Shown here in pieces: positions 44,356 to 55,697 of a stretch of DNA of 64,000 nt; the stretch's first letter is position 1, and the number at the start of each line of letters is the position of its first letter. The DNA comes from Ottowia beijingensis (GTDB lineage: Bacteria; Pseudomonadota; Gammaproteobacteria; Burkholderiales; Burkholderiaceae_C). The stretch lies in NCBI RefSeq assembly GCF_013423955.1, contig NZ_JACCKX010000001.1, forward strand, positions 682,001-746,000, read 5' to 3'. The translations under genes were made by a program, and so were the position numbers. Below the pieces are notes generated by a model. It was given only the letters and a program-made list of their open reading frames with translations. It did no database searches and had not been told where the DNA came from.

Positions 44356-45735
44356 ATGCCAGACAGCCGCACGATGACCATGCCCCGCGATCCATTCCAT
44401 GCCCTCACCGCCCGGTGCCGCCACATTGCGGCACGCTTCATGGCGCAGTCGCTGTGCAGTCTGTGCCTGGTCGCGGCTGCACAGGCTGCCCCGGTGACAG
44501 CCGCCTACGGCACCTTCAGCGGCTTCTGGGATTCGACGACGGGCGTCGTGCCAGACAACCGCAACCAGTTGCTCGGTTTCAGCGTCGGCGGCGTCACCTA
44601 CTCCACGGGCGTGGACGATGCCGCGCTGCTGGCGCACAACGTCACCGGCTTCAGTGCGCAGCGCTACATTGCCTTCAGCCCCGATGCGCTGCCTGCCACC
44701 CAGACCGGCAGCTATATCGGCATCATGCGCAACTGGGACGGCACGACGCAGGGTGTCACCGGCGTCATCCCCGGTTCGACCGACCCGCTGGCCACCTACC
44801 TGACCGACGGTGCGCAAGGGCTGGAGCTGGGCACTGCCGTGTTCAACCTCAGCGCTGGAGAACTGCACTTCCCGCTGCAATTGCGACCCGACGCGCTCGC
44901 CAGCGGCGCGCCGATCATCCTGGCGACGCAGATGGGCGACCCCGGCAGCTCCGACAGCTTCCACTTCGTCGACGCAGACGACGCCATCGTCGGTCAGGCC
45001 GTGCCCGTGAACTTCTCGACAGCATCCTTGCTGGGCCGGCAAAACTGGTCGTTCTACAACGCCACGGGAAGCCGCACCTATGCAACCAGCGTATCCCGCT
45101 CGCCCGGGCGCGATGTGCGCATGCAGGCCTTCACCCTTGCGGACTTCGGCATCAACGCCGCCAACATCGGCCAGGTGGCCGGCTTTGTGCAACAGCTGAG
45201 CGGGCAGTCCGACAGCGCCTTCGTCGCCTACAACAGCCTGCTGCTCGCCGCCAACCCCACCGACCTGGCGGTGAGCGTGACCGCGCCCGCCACGGCCGCA
45301 GTGGGCGATCCGGTCAACCTCAATGTCACGCTCGCCAACCAGGGCACCGATGATGCCAGCGGCATCGTCGTGACGGTGGCGCTGCCGCCCGGCTTCACGT
45401 TCGACAGCAGCACGGCGCCCGCAGGCACCAGCTACGACGCAACCACCGGCACGTGGACCGTGCCGTCCCTGCCCGCCGGCGGCAGCCGGACGCTGACCCT
45501 GGTGGCCACGGCCGGAACCCAAAGCGGCCCCTTCGGCGCCCAGGTGACAAGGCTCGACCAGGTCGACACGGACCCGACCAACGACAGCGCGAACAGCCCA
45601 GTGGTTGTGGCTGCGGCGCCTGCGCCGGGTGGCGGCACCGTGGCCGCCGTCCCCACACTGGATCACCCAGGTCTGTGGGGCCTGATGCTGCTCGTCGTGG
45701 CCGCTGCGGCACGCGGGCTGCGCAGACGCGCCTGA
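44356..45735 (+). CDS. Secreted protein with DUF11 domain and IPTL-CTERM anchor
   Basis: 459 aa, intact. Signal segment FMAQSLCSLCLVAAAQA-A. A ~230-residue unknown N-domain (YGTFSGFWDSTTGVVPDN, VTYSTGVDDAALLAHN, SYIGIMRNWDGTTQG) follows. Then a DUF11 domain from ~300 (DLAVSVTAPATAAVGDPVNL ... LTLVATAGTQ) and the C-terminal sorting signal VPTLDHPGLWGLMLLVVAA with RGLRRR. Probably exported and anchored or released at the cell surface. It resembles the protein at 13122 only in the DUF11 and tail regions. Confidence 0.78.
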   Translation: MPDSRTMTMPRDPFHALTARCRHIAARFMAQSLCSLCLVAAAQAAPVTAAYGTFSGFWDSTTGVVPDNRNQLLGFSVGGVTYSTGVDDAALLAHNVTGFSAQRYIAFSPDALPATQTGSYIGIMRNWDGTTQGVTGVIPGSTDPLATYLTDGAQGLELGTAVFNLSAGELHFPLQLRPDALASGAPIILATQMGDPGSSDSFHFVDADDAIVGQAVPVNFSTASLLGRQNWSFYNATGSRTYATSVSRSPGRDVRMQAFTLADFGINAANIGQVAGFVQQLSGQSDSAFVAYNSLLLAANPTDLAVSVTAPATAAVGDPVNLNVTLANQGTDDASGIVVTVALPPGFTFDSSTAPAGTSYDATTGTWTVPSLPAGGSRTLTLVATAGTQSGPFGAQVTRLDQVDTDPTNDSANSPVVVAAAPAPGGGTVAAVPTLDHPGLWGLMLLVVAAAARGLRRRA

Positions 45736-45751
45736 GCGCCACAGGCAGGGG

Positions 45752-46155
45752 TCAGTTCGGCAGGGCACGCCAGGTTTCGATGCAGTGCGCCGCCAGCGCC
45801 GTCACCCAGTCGGGCTGGCCGGGCACGAAGGCGAGCCCGAAGCGCGGGCTGACCAGAAAGCCCGCCCGCTCGAACGCCGCACCATCGTGCGCGGGCACAA
45901 AGCGGCCAGCCCGGCGAACGGCACGTCCACCACGTCGCCATCCAGCAGCAGATAGAGCACGGCCGCACGGCGCGTGACTTCTTCCAGGCGGCCGCTGCCA
46001 TCCTGAAAGCGGAACACCACGTCGCCATAGTCCAGCTCCGTCAGGCCAATGCCATTGCCGCGCTCCCGCAGCGGCGCACCGTGACGGCGCTGCAGGTCGG
46101 CACGGCGCACGGTGAACGGCAGGCCATCGACCTCGGCGTAGGGTTTCAGCTTCAT
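45752..46155 (-). CDS. Conserved hypothetical protein, one frame break
   Basis: ~134 aa after correction. Starts MKLKPYAEVDGLPFTVRRAD (an upstream in-frame ATG at 46209 lies inside a palindrome). Visible: LTELDYGDVVFRFQDGSG, AVLYLLLDGDVVDVPFAGL, then a break near 45900-45905 and, in the next frame, FVPAHDGAAFERAGF, LAFVPGQPDWVTALAAHCIE and a stop. No family recognised. Convergent with the IPTL-CTERM gene (17 bp apart). Confidence 0.55.
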
Positions 46156-46192
46156 GCTCTGTAACCAGTCGTCACAAAATTGGCTTATTATG

Positions 46193-46212
46193 AGTGTGAA
46201 TTTTTTCACACT
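46193..46212. promoter_or_regulatory. Palindrome in a divergent promoter region
   Basis: Perfect 8-bp arms agtgtgaa (46193-46200) / ttcacact (46205-46212) around TTTT, in the 75-bp gap between divergent genes. Likely an operator, since a terminator would make no sense here. Confidence 0.5.
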
Positions 46213-46230
46213 GATTCATCGTTCGCGCCC

Positions 46231-47257
46231 ATGACTGCACCTCGCCCCTTTTCATCTTGCCTGCGCCGCCGCGCCGCCCGCTGGATCGCGGTGGGTGTCA
46301 GCGGCGTGGCCTGGGCCCTGGCCGCCGTGCCTGCGGCAGCGCAGCCGGGCGCCGCGCCCATCACCATCGTGGTGCCCTACGCACAGAACGGCCCCACCGA
46401 CCGCACGCTGCGCGCGATGGTGGCGCCGCTCAGCCAGGCGCTGGGCGGCACGCCGATCACGGTGAAAAACGTGGCCAGCCCCGGGGCGTGAATGGCCTGG
46501 CCGAGGTGGCCGCTGCCAAGCCCGATGGCCGCACGCTGCTGTTCACCAACACCAACGTGGCGCTGCTGCCCGCGCTGGGCGAGAAGCTGCCCTTCGACCC
46601 CAAGGACGCCTTCAGCCACCTGGGCCTGGTGCTGGAGTCGCCCATGGTGGTGCTGGGCCGCCCGTCGCTGGAGGCCACGACCTCCAAGGAACTGGCCGAC
46701 TGGCTGATGCGCTCCGACGGACAGCAGATCCGACTGGCCGACGCGGGCGCGGGTTCGGCCTCGTACCTGTGCGGGATGTTCCTGCAGAGCCTGGCGCGCA
46801 AGGCCTTCGCCCGCACCGACTTTCCGGGCAGTGCGCCGGCCATGACGGCGCTGAAGGAGAACAAGGTCGACATCCTGTGCGACCAGACCCCGTCGGTGCG
46901 CGCACCGCTGGCCGCCAAGGAGGTGCGCGGCTATGCGTTGACCACCGGCATGCCCATGAGCAGCCCCCGTTTGCCGGCCTGACCACGCTGCGCCGCATGT
47001 TCTCGCGCGAACTCGAATTGAGCATCTGGCACGGCTTCTACGCGCCAAAGGGCCTGGCGCCGGACGTGCAGGCGCGGCTGAACACCGCCATCCGCCAGGC
47101 TGCCGCCGACCCGGCCTTCGTGGCCGACCAGCAGGCGCAGGGCGTGGTGATGGTGCGCGGCAGCCGCCTGACGCCTGAGGGACACAAGGCCTACATCGAG
47201 GAAACAATTCCGCTGTGGCAGCTCATCGTGTCGGTCAGCAAGGCCGGCGCGCGCTGA
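46231..47257 (+). CDS. Bug family (tripartite tricarboxylate transporter) substrate-binding protein, two frame breaks
   Basis: Signal peptide after RRRAARWIAVGVSGVAWALA (AAAQ). TTT-type periplasmic binding protein: ITIVVPYAQNGPTDRTLRAM, PDGRTLLFTNTN, KGLAPDVQARLNTAI. Breaks at GGGG 46483-46486 (gives ASPGGVNGLAEVAA when restored) and CCCCC 46964-46968 (gives MSSPPFAGLTTLRRM). Corrected length 342 aa. No TctAB permease nearby, as is common for Bug proteins. Ligand unknown. Confidence 0.82.
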
Positions 47258-47271
47258 ACGGCAGCCGCCGC

Positions 47272-47340
47272 CTCTTTACAAGCCAAATCAGGCTCCAGCG
47301 CCCGCCCATCAAGCGCTGCAAGCTATCAATAAAGTAGCAC
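47272..47340. repeat. Element A, convergent gap
   Basis: Reverse copy: CAAGCCAAATCAGGCTCCAGCGC ... CATCAAGCGCTGCAAGCTATC (47282-47328). Fills the gap between convergent stops at 47257 and 47346. Confidence 0.6.
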
Positions 47341-47345
47341 TTTGA

Positions 47346-47867
47346 TCACGTGCCGCTGCCCGCCTGCGGGCCGGGTGGCGGCGTGTTGCCCTGCCACGAA
47401 TCGCGGTTGCGCAGCACCACGGTGATCTGGCCATTGGTCTCGATGGTGGCGCGCTCCACCTCGTGCGTGTGCAGGCAGCCGGCGGCGCGCAGCGCGGCCT
47501 GCACGTCGTCGGCCGTCAGGCGCTCGGTGCGCATCAGTTGCTCGTCCAGCGTGCCGGTGCGAATCAGCACCTGTGGCTTGCCGTCGATCAGCCTCGCCAA
47601 GCGCGGGTAGCGCCAGGTCAGCTGCGCCGTCAGCGCGTGGCAGCCGATCAGCGTCAGCGCCGAAATCAGGCCGCCCAACAGCGAGTTGTCGCCCGCGTTC
47701 ATCGAGTTCTGCACCGCGTTGGACAGGATCAGCAGCAGGATCAGGTCGAACGGGTCGTACTGGCCAATCTGGCGCCGCCCCGTCAGGCGAAGGAAGAACA
47801 GCAGAAACAGATACACCACGACACCGCGCAGCACGAATTCCCACCACGGGACGGAAAGCTCGAACAT
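47346..47867 (-). CDS. DUF421 (YetF-like) membrane protein
   Basis: 173 aa. Three N-terminal helices (WWEFVLRGVVVYLFLLFFLR; DLILLLILSNAVQNSMN; LLGGLISALTLIGCHAL), then a cytosolic domain with KPQVLIRTGTLDEQLMR and LTADDVQAALRAAG. The L-TGRRQIGQYDPFDLI segment is the family hallmark. Function not established; linked to membrane stress in Bacillus homologues. It stands alone. Confidence 0.85.
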   Translation of the reverse strand: MFELSVPWWEFVLRGVVVYLFLLFFLRLTGRRQIGQYDPFDLILLLILSNAVQNSMNAGDNSLLGGLISALTLIGCHALTAQLTWRYPRLARLIDGKPQVLIRTGTLDEQLMRTERLTADDVQAALRAAGCLHTHEVERATIETNGQITVVLRNRDSWQGNTPPPGPQAGSGT

Positions 47868-48061
47868 GGCCCTTGCTCCATAAGTTGCTGCGGGCATTGT
47901 GACCAACGCACACCACTGCGCAGGCGGCACTGGCGGCGAGGCGTCCGACAGCCGGCGTCGGCAGCGGCCGACAGGGCCCGGGCGCACCCACGCGGAAGAT
48001 GGGCACACAGCCACCGCCGTGCTGTCCTGCAGTGCCGGCACGGCCATTCAGGAGTCATCTC

Positions 48062-48345
48062 ATGCGCACCGCCACACTGAAACTCGCCCCTGCCCTCGTC
48101 ATCGCCACGGCCTTTCTGGCCGCCTGCGGCCAGAAGGACGCCGCCACGCCGCAGACCCCCGCACCGGCCGGCGAGGCCATGGTCAAGGCCATCGATGCCG
48201 AAGCCGCTGCCAAGCAGGCTGCCGCCGCCACCGCGTCGGCCGCCAGTGCAGCGGCTGAAGCCACCCAGGCGCCACGGCCGCTTCTGAAGCGGCGCAGGCC
48301 ACGGCCGATGCGGCGCAGGCACCGTCAACCACCGCCAGCCAGTGA
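48062..48345 (+). CDS. Small Ala-rich lipoprotein, one frame break
   Basis: Signal ends in lipobox FLAACG. The mature part is mostly Ala with Lys/Glu (AIDAEAAAKQAAAAT), probably helical, like murein-lipoprotein-type spacers. The frame breaks at 48270-48274 (GGCGCCACGG). The restored frame continues ATAASEAAQATADAAQAP and ends STTASQ, stop 48343-48345. Corrected length 94 aa. Confidence 0.6.
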
Positions 48346-48381
48346 TTTCTTAGGGACGGCGCGGCACCCGCGCCACGCTGA

Positions 48382-49395
48382 TCAGTCCCGCTGGGACATG
48401 GCGGCCGCATCCGGCGCCACGGCCGCAGGCAGCGGCACCGCCTCGGCGTAGTCCTGCGCTTCGTACTGTCCATCCAGCCACAGTGCCACCGGCCAGCGGT
48501 GGCGGCGCAGCCGCTGCTGGAAACCGCGCAGGTCCGCGCGGTGCTGGTGGATGGTGGTCTGCAGCGTCAATGCTTCGTCCATGAAGCTCAGGTTGCGCGC
48601 CTCGAAGCGCGTGGGTGCATACGCTTCGGCGCCGACGATCAAGGTCTGCCGCGGGTGCGCCAGCAGCGGCACAAACAGCTCGCGCACCACGCTCGGCAGC
48701 GCCGTGTGGCAACCCAGCGCGTACAGCGTAAACGGTGCCGCCGCCTGGCGCTGGATGCGTGCAAACAGGGTCTGCCATTGTTCGCGCGTGACCGACGCCA
48801 GCTCACCACGGAAGTAGCCGCCTTCATGGTGGCCCGACACCACCAGCCGGTCGAACTGCGGCACCTGCGCCAGCACGGCCTCGAGCTCGCGCTGCAGATC
48901 CTCGAAGCCGTAGTGCCCGGTCGCCGCCTCGCGCTCCAGCTCGGTGCGGCGCAGGTCGTCCCACACGGTGTCGCAACCGCTGGGTCGCTTGCCGGGTTCG
49001 GGCGCGGCGCAGTCCTGCGCCAGCAGGCTGAGGCGTTCGTTCTCGACCGCCGCCCGCATCACCGCCGCACGCGCCTCGGGCGTGATGCGTTCAAAGCTCG
49101 GCACCACGTACAGCTCGGTGTTGTTGGCGCGCGCACCGGCGCCACCCACCAGGCCGTTCTGCCGCGCCAGCCGCTCGTACACCATGCCGCGCTGACCCGC
49201 CGGGCGCTGCGCCGGGTCAACGTGCCATTGCATCACCGCGATTTCGCTGCCGGCGTTATTGAGATCGAGGAACAGCGTCTGGGCCCACGCTGCCGAGGTG
49301 GCCAGACACGCCACCGCACCACCCACCAGCGCAGCACGCGCCCTGGCCCACAGCCTGCCGCGGACCTGCCTGCCCTGAACGCCCCCTGAGCGCAC
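48382..49395 (-). CDS. Secreted protein with possible caspase-like His/Cys dyad
   Basis: 337 aa from GTG 49395 (an in-frame TTG 49467 is an alternative). Signal: LVGGAVACLATSAAWA-Q. The mature protein has FDRLVVSGHHEGGYFRGEL (hydrophobic strand, then His-His-x-Gly-Gly) and, 38 residues later, PFTLYALGCHTALPS (hydrophobic strand, then Gly-Cys). This His...Cys layout resembles clan CD cysteine peptidases (caspase/gingipain fold). Two further Cys (DCAAPEPG, SGCDTVW) may pair. No recognised family; enzymatic activity is inference only. Confidence 0.5.
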   Translation of the reverse strand: MRSGGVQGRQVRGRLWARARAALVGGAVACLATSAAWAQTLFLDLNNAGSEIAVMQWHVDPAQRPAGQRGMVYERLARQNGLVGGAGARANNTELYVVPSFERITPEARAAVMRAAVENERLSLLAQDCAAPEPGKRPSGCDTVWDDLRRTELEREAATGHYGFEDLQRELEAVLAQVPQFDRLVVSGHHEGGYFRGELASVTREQWQTLFARIQRQAAAPFTLYALGCHTALPSVVRELFVPLLAHPRQTLIVGAEAYAPTRFEARNLSFMDEALTLQTTIHQHRADLRGFQQRLRRHRWPVALWLDGQYEAQDYAEAVPLPAAVAPDAAAMSQRD

Positions 49396-49581
49396 AACCA
49401 ACGCATACGCCGTTCTTCCTGAGAAAACCGCCCCTTGACCGGGGATCTGCCCTGTGCCCCCGCTCAAACTCCTCGAGTGGCGCCCAAGAAGTCACCATAC
49501 CCGAAAAGCTGCAACAGGATGCAAACCACACCGCCCGACGCAGCCAAGCCCGAGGCTGCCGTGACCGAAGCCCGCTCCGCG

Positions 49582-50076
49582 TCAGTCGGCCGCCACGGCC
49601 GGCTCGGCCAGCAGGCGGCCCAGAGCCACGCCCAGTTGCAGGTCGTCCACATGCCCGAAGTGCCGCAGGCGCAAGCGGCCCTGGCGATCCAGCACCAGCG
49701 TGGTCGGCGTGCCCTGCAGCCCCAGCCGCGCCATGGTGCGCGGAATCGGCTGGCCGTCGCCTGAAGGTGCATCCACGCCGACGGGAAAGCTCAGCCTGTA
49801 TTCATGGATGAAGGCCAGCAGCGCGTGCGGCTGCATGGCGTCGTGGTGCTCGAACACCGTGTGCAGACCGACCACCGCCACGCCCTGGTCTCCATACAGC
49901 TCATGCAGCTTGCGCGCCTGCGGAATGGCGTGGATCACGCAGCCCGGGCACAGCATCTGGAAGGCATGGATCAGCACCACCTGCCCGCGCAGATCGGCCA
50001 GGCGCAATGGCCCGTCGGTGTTGAACCATTGGGCGACGTCCCATTCGGGCATCGCGGCGTCGGTCGCAGCGTTCAT
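49582..50076 (-). CDS. TlpA/peroxiredoxin-like redoxin
   Basis: 164 aa, no signal peptide. Thioredoxin-like fold: LRLADLRGQVVLIHAF, the CxxC site MLCPGCVIHAIPQ, GVAVVGLHTVFEHHDAM and cis-Pro GLQGTPTTLVLDRQG. CPGC replaces the common CxPC. Probably a cytosolic thiol oxidoreductase; the partner is unknown. Confidence 0.78.
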   Translation of the reverse strand: MNAATDAAMPEWDVAQWFNTDGPLRLADLRGQVVLIHAFQMLCPGCVIHAIPQARKLHELYGDQGVAVVGLHTVFEHHDAMQPHALLAFIHEYRLSFPVGVDAPSGDGQPIPRTMARLGLQGTPTTLVLDRQGRLRLRHFGHVDDLQLGVALGRLLAEPAVAAD

Positions 50077-50218
50077 GGCGAACTCCCGTTGCAGAAGTCT
50101 GGAACGCTAACCCAACCCACATGCACCGGCCAGCAGCAGGGCCATCCGGCAGAAACGCCCGCATCCGGCACATCAGCGAGCCGCTGGAGCGAAACCTGGT
50201 TCTTGAAGCGGCTGCGCA

Positions 50219-50330
50219 GCAAGCCGACCCCATGGCCGCGGAGCAGGCCACGCGGGAACGCCGCGGCCGGGGTCTCCCCGGCCGCCAGCGTTGTCCCCTT
50301 CGGGGAAGGCGCGCAGCGCCACAGGGGCGC

Positions 50331-50338
<8 letters not shown>
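50219..50338 (-). repeat. Element B, copy 3 (after ettA)
   Basis: Reverse-oriented. Central stem gcggccgggg (50263-50272) / ccccggccgc (50276-50285). It begins at the ettA stop (50331-50333), in sense with ettA, and ends with GGCCTGCTCCGCGGCC on the minus strand. Confidence 0.7.
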
Positions 50339-51990
<1,652 letters not shown>

Positions 51991-52003
51991 TTTTACTCTC
52001 GAA

Positions 52004-52062
52004 TCAATAGCTGCCAGCGCACGTCAGTATTGCGCTGCAGGCCAAAAAGGCTTGAAAAAGGG
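52004..52062. repeat. Element A, upstream of ettA
   Basis: AATCAATAGCTGCCAGCGC (52004-52022), then TTGCGCTGCAGGCCAAAAAGG. Same-strand gap between the hypothetical gene's stop (52152) and the ettA start (51990). Confidence 0.6.
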
Positions 52063-52151
52063 AAGAGGGCGGCGCTGGGGTCAGCCGTGCAGGCGGCGCG
52101 CCGGACAGGGGCGATTATCGGCGCTGCGCGGTGGCTCGGCCACGGCGGCCG

Positions 52152-52741
52152 TCAATCACCGGGCGGCGGCGCGTCGCCTGTGTCCACGTCGTCGTCCAGG
52201 CCCGGCCCGCCGGGCGGCAGCGTCAGCAGCGACTGCAGCGCCGGCGGCAGGTAGCTGCGCGTCAGCCAGTCGGGCGCGGCGGGCCAGTCGGCCCAGTCGG
52301 TGCCGCGCAGCACCATGTGCAGCGCGTGCAGCCAGCGGTGCAGGCCGGTGCGGGAAAGGCGCAGGCGGCGCTGACCGGCGGGGTGTGAAACACCAGATCG
52401 TGCTGCGCGCCCGGCGCCTCCAGCGCGAACTGGGCGCACAGCACGGCGTGCTGCAGGGCGGGGGCGTTGGCGGCCTCGCGCCCCATCTGCAGCGCCCGGC
52501 CCTGCTCACCGGGCTGCGGCTGATTCAGCGAGGCGTCGTGCGCCGCGGCGGCGCGCTCGGTGGCGGGCCGCGCGGCGGCCGCGGGCGACGTGGCGGCCGC
52601 CGATTCGAGCACGCCCACCACCGCCTGCACCATGGCGCGCGCCAGCCGGCGCGTGATCCACACGCGCTGCGGCCAGGCGGCGCAGCTGATCCAGATGCGG
52701 TCTTCCGAAACGTTGTAGCCAAAAGTGGTGGAAACAGCCAT
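52152..52741 (-). CDS. Hypothetical protein, one frame break
   Basis: ~196 aa after correction, no signal. Starts [20 protein letters not shown], then [20 protein letters not shown], an Ala-rich middle, and, beyond a break at GGGG 52380-52383, [19 protein letters not shown] and [17 protein letters not shown]. Basic helix with W-P-R-x-W-I-T-R-R-L suggests nucleic-acid or protein contact; no family recognised. Divergent from the RNA helicase. Confidence 0.5.
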
Positions 52742-52953
52742 GGCGCGGCGCGAACCGTGAAAGCGGACACCATGCGATAATAGGCGCGTCTGCAGCCCAC
52801 CAGTTTGCTGCAGGCCAGCTCTTCCGCTGGGGCGTTGCCGGTCACTCCAAACCGCGAGCCCATCCCAAGAAGAACCCGCTGCAGCCTTCAACTGGCCGGC
52901 CCCCGCCGGATCAGGCCCGCGGCACAAGCGCCCAGAGACCGGCGCATCCATTG

Positions 52954-54784
52954 ATGAACTTTGACCAACTGAACCTGGCCCCCGCCATCCTGCGGGCTGT
53001 GCAAGAGCAGGGCTACACGGCCCCCACCCCCATCCAGGCGCAAGCCATTCCGCTGGTGCTCGAAGGCCACGACCTGCTGGCCGGCGCGCAGACCGGCACC
53101 GGCAAGACGGCCGGCTTCACGCTGCCGATGCTGCACAAGCTCAGCACCACGCCGGCGCGTCAGCCGGGCGCCATCCGCGCCCTGGTGCTGACGCCCACGC
53201 GCGAACTCGCGGCCCAAGTCGAGGAGTCGGTGCGCACCTACGGCCAGTATCTCGACCTGAAGTCCACCGTGATCTTCGGCGGCGTGGGCATGAACCCGCA
53301 GGTCGACCGCATCCGCCGCGGCGTCGACATCCTGGTGGCCACGCCGGGCCGCCTGCTGGACCTGGAAGGCCAGGACCACATCGACCTGTCGAACATCGAG
53401 ATCCTGGTCCTCGACGAAGCCGACCGCATGCTCGACATGGGCTTCATCCACGACGTGAAGAAGGTGCTGGCGCTGCTGCCCAGGGACAAGCAGAGCCTGC
53501 TGTTCTCGGCCACCTTCAGCGACGAGATCCGCGAGCTGGTAACGGCCTGCTCAAGAGCCCCAAGAGCGTGCAGGTCACGCCGCCCAACACCACGGTCGAG
53601 CGCATCGCGCAGGTCATCTACCCCGTGGGCCGCGCCCGCAAGAAGGACGTGCTGGCGCACCTGATCGGCGAGAACGACTGGGCCAGGTGCTGGTGTTCAC
53701 GCGCACCAAGTTCGGCGCCAACAAGGTGGCCGACTTCCTGAACGACCGCGGCATCAAGGCCATGGCGCTGCACGGCAACAAGAGCCAGAGCGCCCGCACC
53801 CAGGCGCTGGCCGAGTTCAAGACGGGCGACCTGCGCGCGCTGGTGGCCACCGACATCGCCGCGCGCGGCATCGACATCGACGAGCTGCCGCACGTCGTCA
53901 ACTTCGACATCCCCAACGTGCCCGAGGACTACGTGCACCGCATCGGCCGCACCGGCCGCGCCGGCGCCAGCGGCGAGGCCGTGAGCCTGGTGTGCATGGA
54001 CGAGGAAGGCTTCATGCACGAGATCGAGAAGTTCACCAGGCAGCAGATCCCGGTGCGCATGCTCGACGGCTTCGGCCCCGAGGAAGGCGAACGCGCCGAG
54101 CCCATCGCCATGGGCCGCCAGACGCTGTGGGGCGGCCTGGGCAAGCCGCCCAGCCGCGAGGTGATGCAGGCCGCCGCCAAGGCCGCGCGCCAGGAGATGA
54201 TGCAGCGCATCCGCGAGAACAAGGCCGGCCAGGGCCCGCGCGGCGCCGGCCGCGGCCAGCCGCCGGCCCGCCCCAAGCCGCAGGCTCCGCGCACCGCCGC
54301 CGAAGGCCAGCCGCTGGTCGAAGGCGCGGTGGAGCTGAATGCCGACGGCACGCCCCTGTCCGCCGCCGACCAGCCGATGGGCCAGCGCACCGGCCGCAAC
54401 CGCCGCCGCGGCCGCGGCAAGGGCAACGGCCCCGTCGGCGCCAACGGCCCGCAGCAGCAGCCGCGCCCGCAAGGCGCCCACCAGCCGCGCCCCACGCGCG
54501 AGTTCGGCTTCGACGACGAGGACGAGCGCGACATCGACCACCTGCCGCGTAACATCGACCCGCTGCAGACCAACCTGCACGGGCGCCGCAACGCCCCGCG
54601 CGGCCCCAGCCACGGCGCCGTGGGCCAGCCCGACCCGATGCGCACCAGCATCGACCTGATGGGCAAGGGCGGCGGCGGTGGCCGCAACCGCAACCGCTCC
54701 GGCGGGGGTGGTGGCGGCTACGGCGGCAACCGCAGTGGCGGTGGTGGTGGCGGTGGCAACCGCCGCGGCGGCTTCAGCCGCTGA
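52954..54784 (+). CDS. DEAD-box RNA helicase, RhlE-like, two frame breaks
   Basis: ATP-dependent RNA remodelling, probably in ribosome assembly or RNA decay. Q motif [14 protein letters not shown], motif I AQTGTGKT (~45-52), [26 protein letters not shown] (~153), SATFS, and, after breaks near 53539-53542 and at GGG 53680-53682, [41 protein letters not shown] long basic tail ends in RGG/Gly-rich repeats ([21 protein letters not shown]) for RNA binding. Corrected length ~610 aa. A terminator follows. Confidence 0.93.
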
Positions 54785-54806
54785 TCGACCGCGCCGCACC
54801 GGCAAC

Positions 54807-54830
54807 AGGGGCCTTGGAAGGGCCCTTTTT
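54807..54830 (+). terminator. Terminator after the helicase gene
   Basis: Stem AGGGGCC / GGCCCTT (one G-T pair) with a short loop, followed by TTTTT (54826-54830), 25 bp after the stop. Confidence 0.65.
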
Positions 54831-54918
54831 GTACCCGGAAACGGGTTCGGTGCCCGTGCAGCCAGCGCGGCCAGCGGCGACACTCACATTCCGTTTCCAG
54901 ATCGAAGCGGCATGAATC

Positions 54919-54995
54919 TCGTCGTTCCGGCGAAAGCCGGAATCCAGACGACGCGCGTGCGCAGCGCATGGATCCCGGCTTGCGCCGGGATGACG
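54919..54995. repeat. Element E, copy 2
   Basis: CGTCGTTCCGGCGAAAGCCGG, AATCCAGACGACG and ATGGATCCCGGCTTGCGCCG with GGATGACGATGG. Two short stem-loops, related to 36012-36112. The 350-bp gap 54785-55158 holds no gene; a short CAAGCGCTGCCAGCC at 55101-55115 is a partial element A. Confidence 0.65.
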
Positions 54996-55158
54996 ATGGC
55001 CAACGTCTTGAGGTGGAAACCGGGAACCGTCGTCGAGCTGCGTGCAGCTCGACCGGTCTGCGCTCACTCATGGGGAGTATGCTTGCTCAGATCCCGTCCA
55101 CCAAGCGCTGCCAGCCATATATAGGGGAGTATTTGTTGAAGCACGCCCCCAGGCACCG

Positions 55159-55563
55159 TCACCGCGGCGCGCGCACGAACAGTGTCGCCAGCGGCTCATC
55201 GCCCACCTGCCGGCTGCGGTGGCCGTGCACCGCGGCGTCGAAGATGGCGCCGGGCGGCAGGGTGTCGTTCGAGTAGAAGCACTGCCCCGGCCCGAACACG
55301 CGCGTGCTGCCGTCCTGCAGGCCGATCTCCATCTGCCCCTGCAGCACCACCAGCCACTGCGGCGTGGTGGTGCAGTGGAAGTCGCTGGCAAAGCCCACCG
55401 GGCTCCAGCGGAACTGGCTGCCGCCCGAGGCCGCCAAGGCCGACAGGCGGGCCGCCGGCGTGCCCTCGCTCAGCGGCACGCGCAGATCGCGAAAACGCGC
55501 CACGCCGTCGGCGCCGGTGAACAGTTCGGGCAGGGTCATCTCGGCGGCGGGCGATGCGGTCAT
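55159..55563 (-). CDS. Cupin-domain protein
   Basis: 134 aa single-domain cupin, start MTASPAAEMTLPELFT. The barrel region has FHCTTTPQWLVVLQGQMEIG, GPGQCFYSNDTLPPG and AVHGHRSRQVGDEPL. Some His metal ligands of classical cupins appear, others do not, so an enzymatic role is uncertain; a ligand sensor is equally possible. Divergent from the MFS gene. Confidence 0.7.
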   Translation of the reverse strand: MTASPAAEMTLPELFTGADGVARFRDLRVPLSEGTPAARLSALAASGGSQFRWSPVGFASDFHCTTTPQWLVVLQGQMEIGLQDGSTRVFGPGQCFYSNDTLPPGAIFDAAVHGHRSRQVGDEPLATLFVRAPR

Positions 55564-55697
55564 GGGCGGGCGTGGCGGGTGGACAACGGCGCACCGAGCG
55601 TAACGCACCGCGCCTGCGCTGGCGCAAGACAGCGGGCCGTGGGCGATGTGATGATCATCAAACCATCATCTCTCGGGCGCATGCTTGCCCCCTTGCC

